NCBI GenBank assembly: GCA_038237925.1
Contig: JBBRYF010000030.1
Span: 1 to 5,653 of the forward strand
From: AC-32 sp038237925
GTDB taxonomy: Bacteria; Actinomycetota; Thermoleophilia; Gaiellales; Gaiellaceae
Direction of reading: 5' to 3'
DNA length: 5,653 bases
This document shows, piece after piece, positions 1 through 4,745 of the stretch (within the stretch, counting starts at the first letter, position 1; each line of letters opens with the position of its first letter). Below the pieces are notes generated by a model. That model was not told the origin of the DNA. It ran no database searches and saw nothing but the letters and a program-made list of their open reading frames with translations. Made by a program: the position numbers and the translations under genes.

Positions 1-32
1 CGATGTTCAAGCTGCTCTCGCTGGTGAAGTAG
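1..32 (+). CDS. Possible C-terminal end of an upstream gene (partial)
   Basis: In the third frame the window opens with codons reading MFKLLSLVK and then a TAG stop at 30-32. The mixed basic/hydrophobic ending looks like a natural protein C-terminus, and a low-complexity repeat begins directly after it. Only nine residues are visible, so no family can be named. The other two + frames are also open at the left edge: one stops at 27, and the other runs to 220 through the repeat as a proline/arginine-rich string. The choice of frame is therefore weak. Confidence 0.3.
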   Translation, partial: MFKLLSLVK

Positions 33-56
33 CCCGCCCGCCCGCCCGCCCGCCCG
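33..56. repeat. (CCCG)6 tetranucleotide tandem repeat
   Basis: Six perfect head-to-tail copies of CCCG lie immediately after the presumed stop codon at 30-32. Such a run is prone to slipped-strand mispairing. It sits between genes here, so copy-number change would not alter a protein unless the partial gene actually reads through it. It has no dyad symmetry that would make it a terminator by itself. Confidence 0.9.
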
Positions 57-167
57 ATCGCCGAGCATCCCGCCAAGCCAAGCGGAGGAAACTTCCGTTC
101 GTGCACGTGTTCCCTGTTCTGTGCGCGCGTCTTGACGTCATGCCGGGACAGGTCCGACTCGGCTCGT

Positions 168-172
168 GGGAG
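168..172 (+). promoter_or_regulatory. Shine-Dalgarno site that sets the cyclase start
   Basis: GGGAG is followed after seven bases by TTG at 180. This is the only good ribosome-binding match near the N-terminus of the cyclase homologue. The earlier in-frame TTG at 132 has no purine-rich sequence at the right distance. The TTG at 183 is an alternative with ten-base spacing. Confidence 0.55.
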
Positions 173-179
173 CACACGA

Positions 180-1423
180 TTGTTGGGGATAGACTGGGTC
201 ATCGACACTTCGTTCAGTGAACCAGAAGGCGCTGGCGAGCTCGAGGATTCCCTCGGCCGGGAGACCGAGGTTCGCACCTTCCTGATCGCCGACATTCGCG
301 GGTACACGCGATTTACAGAGGAACGCGGTGACGAAGCTGCGGCGAGGCTAGCGGCACGATTTGCTTCGGTCACCCGCGAGGGCGTCGGGACCCGTGGCGG
401 CGCGATCGTCGAGGTGCGAGGAGACGAAGCGCTGGCGGTCTTCGCGTCGGCTCGGCAGGCCCTTCGAGCAGCTGTTGATCTCCAGGTGCGCTTCGAGGAG
501 GAGAGCCGAGCCGATCCCGACCTGACCCTCAACGTTGGCATCGGGGTCGACTCAGGCGAGGCGGTCCGGATCGACGGCGGTTTCCGGGGAGCCGCCCTGA
601 ACATCGCCTCTCGCCTCTGCGGGCTGGCCCGCGCCGGTGAAGTGATTGCGACCGACAGCGTCGTCCATCTTGCGGGCAAGTTGGAGGGAATCAGGTACGT
701 CGATCGTGGGCGCGTGCACCTGAAGGGGATCTCCGAGCCCGTCCACATCTTGGAGCTTCGCCGCGAGCTGTCTCCTGTTCAAGGAGCGGGTTGGTCCTGG
801 CGTCCACTCGACTGGTCGAAGGCGCTCGGCTGGCGGCTGGTCCTCGGCGTGTCCGTGATCGCTGCGGCAACCGCCGTTGTCGTCGTTCTACTCACCACGA
901 GAGGCCCGAGCGGCGCTGCTACTCCGGGTAGCGGGACTCATCGGATGCAAACCGGGACGATGGCGATGGGCACCGCGCGGGGGGAGTCGCGATCGCCCAT
1001 GCAGCGGCTGAACGCAGACGTGCAGCGTCGCCCCTGGAGCTGCCATGACGTCAAGAACACCACGACCGGCGCGCAGGCGAGCCTTGTCTGTCGCACGGAT
1101 GTTCCCGACCGCTTGCAGCTAACGGTCTTCCGCAGCCAGCGTGAGCTCAGGCGAGCCTACAACGGTGAGCTTAGGAAGGCGGGCATTCCAGAGAACGGTG
1201 GAAGCTGCCGCGCGGGCGCCTGGCGCGGCGAGGTGGAGTGGTTTCATGGAGTGACGAGCCGGGAGGGCGGGCTTTTTGCTTCATCTCGGACGCGAAGCAG
1301 CGCTCTTACGTCACGTGGACCTCCGAGGCCGGCGCGAAGATCCTCGGCGTTGCCCAGCTCGACAGTCTCTTGCACAGGGATCTGTTCTTCTGGTGGTCGA
1401 GCATTCGCCACGACCTCGTCTGA
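180..1423 (+). CDS. Membrane-bound class III adenylate/guanylate cyclase homologue, frameshifted near the C-terminus
   Basis: Class III cyclases make cAMP or cGMP from ATP or GTP. Numbered from the TTG at 180, residues about 31-194 form the catalytic domain. Both metal-binding aspartates are present: D38 in FLIADIRGYT and D82 in VRGDEALAVF. The transition-state pair N141 and R145 (NIASR) is also present. The two positions that usually select the base differ: the lysine position is E78 and the aspartate position is A138. A hydrophobic helix at about 220-238 follows the domain, so catalysis would be cytoplasmic and the rest external. The C-terminal domain has cysteines near 288, 304 and 343. 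Its cysteine and tryptophan pattern recalls extracytoplasmic domains on some actinobacterial kinases and cyclases (from memory, not searched). The frame breaks between about 1245 and 1277. The true end continues in the -1 frame to TGA at 1421-1423, giving about 414 residues, whereas the original frame stays open to TAG at 1554-1556 with R/S-rich sequence. It may be a pseudogene, a sequencing error or a real shorter variant. Cyclase activity and substrate are not certain. Confidence 0.8.
1250..1423 (+). other. Displaced C-terminal segment of the cyclase in the -1 frame
   Basis: This stretch reads SDEPGGRAFCFISDAK at its start and ends in WWSSIRHDLV before a TGA. It has ordinary protein composition: a cysteine, evenly spaced aromatic residues, and a D..L....FWW..RH ending that looks like a domain terminus. 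It joins smoothly onto the upstream sequence ending in EVEWFHG, and together they make one coherent domain. It has no convincing ribosome-binding site of its own, so it is best read as the severed end of the cyclase rather than a separate gene. A missing single base, or an extra pair, anywhere from about 1245 to the T5 run at 1273-1277 would explain it. Confidence 0.75.
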
Positions 1424-1577
1424 GTCTGGCCCCGAACGACGCGGGAACCGCCGCCTCGATGTTTCGGTCGCCAGTGCTTGCGTCTTGAGCGCTCGAAGGC
1501 GTGAACGCCGGCGCGCGGGCTCCGGACGAGGCTCGCCCGACTCGTTGGATCCGTAGTTCACCGAAGCAAGTGTGTGG

Positions 1578-1617
1578 ACCTCCCGATCGAGACGCTTGGT
1601 CTACATAGACCGGAGGT
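1578..1617 (+). promoter_or_regulatory. Leader that could fold over the Shine-Dalgarno site of the HMA gene
   Basis: ACCTCC at 1578-1583 is the exact reverse complement of GGAGGT at 1612-1617, the strong Shine-Dalgarno site seven bases before the ATG at 1624. Between them lies a second, nested dyad at 1598-1611. In RNA the two would make an outer 6-bp stem hiding the ribosome-binding site and an inner 5-bp stem. This could be a translational control element. CCTCC-type sequences will also pair with any strong Shine-Dalgarno by chance, so function is only inferred. Confidence 0.3.
1598..1611. promoter_or_regulatory. Perfect dyad GGTCTA-CA-TAGACC, possible operator
   Basis: The two 6-base arms are exact inverted copies separated by two bases, and the dyad ends directly before the Shine-Dalgarno of the HMA gene. 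Its position suits a repressor operator. The GGTC..GACC arms resemble those of GntR-family operators such as the Streptomyces DasR site, but the spacing is four bases longer, so that regulator is not supported. No convincing -10/-35 pair was found beside it. Confidence 0.35.
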
Positions 1618-1623
1618 GTTGGA

Positions 1624-1842
1624 ATGGATGCGGGATGCGAAACGAGTGAAGTCACGTACATCGTCCTCGACATTGACTGCGACCGTTCCGAGAGCGTTGT
1701 GAGCGACCGGCTGCTGACCGGTCTGGGTGTCGAGGCCGTCGTTGTCGATCTCGAGACAAGGGGCGTCACCGTCCACGGCCGGGGCCTCGACGTCGTGGCT
1801 CTCCAGGCAGTGATCGAAGATGCGGGATACCAAGCGGCATGA
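1624..1842 (+). CDS. Small heavy-metal-associated (HMA, copper-chaperone-like) domain protein with a degenerate metal site
   Basis: This is a 72-residue protein with the beta-alpha-beta-beta-alpha layout of the HMA fold: strand at 11-17, helix at about 24-34, strand at 36-44, strand at 47-52 and helix at 55-68 ending in EDAGY, the usual end of this domain. Relatives such as CopZ-type chaperones and the N-terminal domains of copper P-type ATPases bind Cu(I) through MxCxxC. Here the loop reads LDIDCDRS, so C19 is kept, the second cysteine is S22 and the methionine is I17. C5 in the N-terminal tail is the only other cysteine. Tight binding by the classical two-cysteine site is therefore unlikely. 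It may bind metal by dimerising, use C5, or have lost the function. The start is secure: GGAGG at 1612-1616 stands seven bases before ATG. No metal ATPase or CsoR-type regulator lies beside it, and the leader carries nested inverted repeats. Confidence 0.75.
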   Translation: MDAGCETSEVTYIVLDIDCDRSESVVSDRLLTGLGVEAVVVDLETRGVTVHGRGLDVVALQAVIEDAGYQAA

Positions 1843-1867
1843 CCAAACCCATTCGTCTGTCGCTCTT

Positions 1868-1890
1868 GCCGCCGGAGTGCGCCGGCTGGC
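1868..1890. terminator. GC-rich hairpin between convergent genes, possible bidirectional terminator
   Basis: GCCGG at 1871-1875 pairs with CCGGC at 1882-1886 around a six-base loop. Three more pairs extend the stem (1868-1870 with 1888-1890) past a bulged T at 1887. It lies in the 83-base gap between the HMA gene and the end of the - strand operon, where both transcripts must stop. There is no T-run on either side, so it is not a classical intrinsic terminator. Confidence 0.4.
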
Positions 1891-1925
1891 GGATCCATTG
1901 ACCTCTCGAACGTGACCGCCTTGCG

Positions 1926-2492
1926 CTAGGGCGACAGCCGTTCGAAGGCCCAACCCTCGCGCGCGCGCGCGAACCTGATGCGATCGTGCAGGCGGTCGTC
2001 GCGGTGCTGCCAGAGCTCGAACGTGTCGGGCTCGAGCCGGTAGCCGCCCCAGCGCGCGGGGCGCGGGATCTCGCCGAGCACGAGCTGCGCCTCAAACTCC
2101 GACTCCAGCGCCTCGCGGCTCCCGATCGGCTCGCTCTGCCGCGAGGCGGCGGCCGCCGCACGTGACCGGGGCGGCCGCGTCGCCCAGTACTCGTCCGACT
2201 CCTCGGCCGAGATCCGCGTCACCGTGCCCTCGACGCGCACCTGCCGGCCGAGCTCGCGCCAGTAGAAGACGAGCGCGGCGCGGGGGTTCTCGGCGAGCTC
2301 GCGGCCCTTGCGGCTCTCGTAGCCGGTGAAGAAGGTGAAGCCGCGCTCGTCGGCGCCTTTCAGGAGGACCATTCGCGCCGAGGGCCGGCCGTCGGCGTTC
2401 GCGGTTGCGAGCGTCATCGTCTCGGGCATCGCCACGCCCGCGGCCCGGGCTTCGGCGAACCACTCGTTGAAGGTCGCGAGCGGGTCGTTCAC
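1926..2492 (-). CDS. pdxH: Pyridoxine/pyridoxamine 5'-phosphate oxidase
   Basis: This FMN enzyme oxidises pyridoxine or pyridoxamine 5'-phosphate to pyridoxal 5'-phosphate in the cytoplasm, the last step of vitamin B6 salvage. The 188-residue product carries the family signatures in order: RMVLLK at 40-45 and SRK at 60-62 (FMN binding), RQVRVEG at 83-89, Y102/R106/S110 in the spacing of the E. coli substrate-phosphate ligands Y129/R133/S137, QSEPIGSR at 119-126, WGGYRL at 148-153, and RLHDR at 167-171, matching the catalytic R197/H199 pair of E. coli. The C-terminus ERLSP is the usual ending. It is shorter than the E. coli protein (218 residues), mainly because it lacks the N-terminal extension. 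I chose the GTG at 2492 because it overlaps the upstream TGA as GTGA and precedes NDPLATFNEW, the normal start of the conserved region. It is the last gene of the operon. A non-PdxH flavin reductase of the same fold is possible but less likely given these residues. Confidence 0.92.
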   Translation of the reverse strand: MNDPLATFNEWFAEARAAGVAMPETMTLATANADGRPSARMVLLKGADERGFTFFTGYESRKGRELAENPRAALVFYWRELGRQVRVEGTVTRISAEESDEYWATRPPRSRAAAAASRQSEPIGSREALESEFEAQLVLGEIPRPARWGGYRLEPDTFELWQHRDDRLHDRIRFARAREGWAFERLSP

Positions 2493-3190
2493 CGCCAGCC
2501 GTGCTCCAAGATCCCGCGCACCTCGTCCACGCCGGTCCGCCAGACGGCCTCGACCTGGTCGTCCGGAAGCTCGTACGCGCCCTCGAAGACGCCGTCGCCG
2601 AGGAGCTCGCGCACCTCCGTCGGCCCGGCCGCCCGGTAGGCGTCCTGGTCGAGCGGCGGCTTCCGGCCTTGGGGCAGCTCGACGCCCGCGAGCCGCGTCC
2701 ACGGGAAGTTCTCGAACCAGTTCGCGTGGCTCGGCTGCGGGTCGATCTCGCTCGCCGCGGCCAGGACGCGCTCGCTCGACCACCAGCTGTGGAAGATCGC
2801 CTGCGCGTCGGGGTTTGACGCCGCCCACTCGCGCGCGAGCGAGCCGCCGGCGATGTTGCCGCCGTGGCCGTTCACGAGCAGGAAGCGCCGGAAGCCCTGG
2901 CCGTGGAGCGAGTCGAGCAGGTCTCGCAGCACCGCGGCGAACGTCTCGAGCCGCAGCGTCGGGCTCCCCGGGTAGCGCGCGAACGACGGCGTCAGGCCGT
3001 ACGCGAGCACCGGCAGCACGAGCACGCCGAGCGGTTCCGCAGCCTCGGCCGAGACGCGCTCGGCCAGGATGTTGTCGGTCTCGAGGGAGAGGTAGCCGTG
3101 TTGCTCGGTCGAGCCGATCGGCAGCACGACGCGGTCGTTCCGAGTGAGGTACTCCTCGACCTGCATCCAGTTCAGCTCACGCGCGCGCAT
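2489..3190 (-). CDS. Creatininase-family metal-dependent amidohydrolase
   Basis: The family includes creatinine amidohydrolase, the mycofactocin peptidase MftE and the archaeal formamide hydrolase ArfB, all using a two-metal site to cut C-N bonds. This 233-residue protein has the metal-site motif GSTEQHG (E29, H31), D39 in LETDN and NGHGGN at 107-112 with H109. The usual GPHLPL segment after EQHG is replaced by GYLSL, one residue shorter, so D39 is eight rather than nine residues from H31. This marks a divergent subgroup whose substrate I cannot name, so creatinine should not be assumed. The ATG at 3190 shares one base with the TGA of the permease upstream (TGATG) and has GGAG at 3202-3199, eight bases away. 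Its TGA overlaps the pdxH start. The coupling suggests a role tied to the exporter, such as processing or modifying its cargo, but that is inference. Confidence 0.85.
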   Translation of the reverse strand: MRARELNWMQVEEYLTRNDRVVLPIGSTEQHGYLSLETDNILAERVSAEAAEPLGVLVLPVLAYGLTPSFARYPGSPTLRLETFAAVLRDLLDSLHGQGFRRFLLVNGHGGNIAGGSLAREWAASNPDAQAIFHSWWSSERVLAAASEIDPQPSHANWFENFPWTRLAGVELPQGRKPPLDQDAYRAAGPTEVRELLGDGVFEGAYELPDDQVEAVWRTGVDEVRGILEHGWR

Positions 3191-3978
3191 CAGGACCGCT
3201 CCAGCGTCGCGTGCCGCCGCCCCTGGAGCTCGAAGAAGCGCAGCACCCCGTAGCCGACGATGCCGTAGACGGCGCCGACGAGGAGCTCCGCGCCGATCAG
3301 GCCGCGGACATCGCCGAGCCCGCCGCCGGCGGCCAGCTGGCGCGCCGCCTTGATCGCGTGCGTGAACGGCATGCCCTGCGCCGCCGTGCTCATCCAAGCG
3401 GGGAGCGCGTCGAGCGGGACGTTGGCCCCCGTGAAGATGAGCAGGAAGCCGAAGATGACGTTGTTCAGGACGGCGTTCTCGCGGATCCGCAGGCTGAGCG
3501 CGGCGTTGATCAGCCCGAGTCCGGTGCACGAGAACGCGGCGATCAGGATCATGAGCGCCAGCGGGGCGAGCGAGGAGGCCGGCAGGTGCACGCCGAGGAT
3601 GAGGCTGCCCACGGCGAGGGAGAACGCCGACACGAACGCTCCGTTCAGCACGACCGGCAGCGAGCGCCCGAGGAAGAGCGGGATGCGCGGCGCCGGGCTG
3701 ACGAGAATCGCGCTCAGCGTGTTCTGGAACCGCTCGCCGCCCACCATCTGCGCCATCGCGAAGAGACAGGGGATCGACGCGTACTGGAGCGCGTTCCCGA
3801 TCAAGTAGAACTCGTCCGAACGCAGGTGGGCCGAGCGGCCGATGTAGGCGAAGAGCAGGATCTGGAAGATCGGCGCCACCAGCATCGTCGGCACGTAGAT
3901 CCACGGGGTCAGCCAGTACCAGAGGGCGCGAAAGCTCGTCGCTCCGCCGATCACGAAGATCCGCGCGGCGACGATCAC
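3190..3978 (-). CDS. ABC-2 type transporter permease, second subunit
   Basis: This 262-residue integral membrane protein has about six hydrophobic segments (roughly 27-46, 58-80, 108-129, 136-160, 172-187 and 229-249), the usual size and topology of DrrB-like ABC-2 permeases. The cytoplasmic stretch ERFQNTLSAILVSPAPR at 82-98 matches the E-R-x-x-x-T-L-x-x-x-L-x-x-P coupling element of the family. A conserved-looking region near FTGANVPLDALPAWM precedes the last loop, as is typical. The GTG at 3978 overlaps the stop of the preceding permease as GTGA. This start gives the expected short N-terminus, and the upstream part of the same frame is arginine-rich shadow sequence. It should pair with the neighbouring permease and the ATPase to form an exporter. 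The substrate cannot be told from sequence. Confidence 0.88.
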   Translation of the reverse strand: MIVAARIFVIGGATSFRALWYWLTPWIYVPTMLVAPIFQILLFAYIGRSAHLRSDEFYLIGNALQYASIPCLFAMAQMVGGERFQNTLSAILVSPAPRIPLFLGRSLPVVLNGAFVSAFSLAVGSLILGVHLPASSLAPLALMILIAAFSCTGLGLINAALSLRIRENAVLNNVIFGFLLIFTGANVPLDALPAWMSTAAQGMPFTHAIKAARQLAAGGGLGDVRGLIGAELLVGAVYGIVGYGVLRFFELQGRRHATLERS

Positions 3979-4745
3979 GTCAGCGAGAGCGTTCCGCGCA
4001 ATCGCGCGGCACGGAGCACGCGCTCGGTCACCAGCACGCCGATCGTGATGTAGAGAGCGCCGAGCCCGAGGCAGAGCGCGAGGTCCGGCAGCGGCGTGCC
4101 GCCGAGCGCGGACTCGCGGATCGCGTTCATCCCCCAGGTCGGCGCGAGCACCCAGGCGACGGGCTTGACCCAGACCGGCAGGAAGGAGAGCGGCACGAGG
4201 AAGCCGCAGATCAGCCAGACGGGGTACTCGAAGAAGTTCCCCAGCACCCACGCCGCCCGGAAGCGCACGAAGGAGACCGCGAAGAGGAAGCCGAGCCCGC
4301 CGAACGAGAGCACGGTGCCCAGGATCGACAGGCCGAAGAGCAGCGGGTGCGCGATCGTCAGGTGGACGCCGAAGAGGAACCGTCCCCAGAGGAGCGTGGC
4401 CAGGAGGTTGTAGATGCCGACCGTCGCCAGCCCGAGGGTGGTCGGCAGCAGGACGAGCGCGAAGTGGCGCGGCGCGCCGACGAGCAGCTCGAGTGTGCCC
4501 CACCACCGCTCACGTTGCATCGCCGACCCCGCCGACGTGCTGACCGACGACCACATGCCCATCACGGCGGACCCGAGCGACGCGTAGATCAGGGTCCTCG
4601 GGCTGTCGCCGGCCCGAAAGACGAAGAACGCAACCGTGGCGAAGAAGAGGGGGTAGATCACGTTCCCGATTCCGTCGAACGGCGAGCGCATGATCATCTT
4701 GAACTGGAGCATCCAGCTGACCCGGAGGAAGCGCAGGCTGCTCAT
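3975..4745 (-). CDS. ABC-2 type transporter permease, first subunit
   Basis: This is a 256-residue membrane protein with about six predicted helices (roughly 26-44, 53-71, 97-119, 134-158, 169-192 and 224-243). After the second helix comes ERWWGTLELLVGAPR at 79-93, the coupling motif of ABC-2 permeases and a closer match to the family than in its partner. The helix at 169-192 contains GFLVPLSFLP, a conserved G-x-x-x-P-type turn near the membrane face. The ATG at 4745 overlaps the ATPase stop as ATGA. There is no Shine-Dalgarno, so translation probably depends on coupling. The two permeases differ clearly from each other, which points to a heterodimeric channel rather than a recent duplication. 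Confidence 0.88.
   Translation of the reverse strand: MSSLRFLRVSWMLQFKMIMRSPFDGIGNVIYPLFFATVAFFVFRAGDSPRTLIYASLGSAVMGMWSSVSTSAGSAMQRERWWGTLELLVGAPRHFALVLLPTTLGLATVGIYNLLATLLWGRFLFGVHLTIAHPLLFGLSILGTVLSFGGLGFLFAVSFVRFRAAWVLGNFFEYPVWLICGFLVPLSFLPVWVKPVAWVLAPTWGMNAIRESALGGTPLPDLALCLGLGALYITIGVLVTERVLRAARLRGTLSLT

Noticed and set aside
132..137. TTGACG resembling a -35 promoter box upstream of the cyclase
   Set aside because: No acceptable -10 hexamer occurs 16-19 bases downstream (CGACTC at the expected place).
133..140. TGACGTCA palindrome, repeated at 1046-1053, resembling the eukaryotic cAMP response element
   Set aside because: Bacterial cAMP receptor proteins use a different site (TGTGA-N6-TCACA). 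Two 8-base palindromes in GC-rich DNA are expected by chance, and one lies inside the coding region.
132..179. TTG at 132 as the start of the cyclase, adding 16 residues
   Set aside because: No ribosome-binding sequence precedes it, and the added residues are unlike the rest. TTG at 180 has GGGAG at good spacing.
1498..1539. Small inverted repeats (GGCG-TGAA-CGCC at 1498-1509, and CGGGC/GCCCG at 1516-1539) after the cyclase
   Set aside because: The stems are only 4-5 bp with no T-run, too weak to call a terminator.
1424..1556. In-frame extension of the cyclase to the TAG at 1556
   Set aside because: The sequence is arginine/serine-rich and featureless, whereas the -1 frame over 1250-1423 encodes a coherent domain end. 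The extension looks like chance openness in GC-rich DNA.
1598..1611. DasR-type (GntR family) operator
   Set aside because: The half-sites match GGTC/GACC, but the centre is four bases longer than TGGTCTAGACCA, and no N-acetylglucosamine genes are nearby.
1244..1953. Long - strand open frames opposite the cyclase end and the HMA gene
   Set aside because: They overlap genes with clear homology on the other strand, lack ribosome-binding sites and show low-complexity R/P/S composition.
2326..4413. Long + strand open frames opposite the operon
   Set aside because: Their products are arginine/alanine- or glutamate/arginine-rich complements of well-supported - strand genes, an artefact of high third-position GC.
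3979..4506. Upstream extension of the second permease frame into the first permease gene
   Set aside because: The extra residues are arginine-rich shadow of the first permease. The GTG at 3978 gives the family's normal length and a GTGA overlap.
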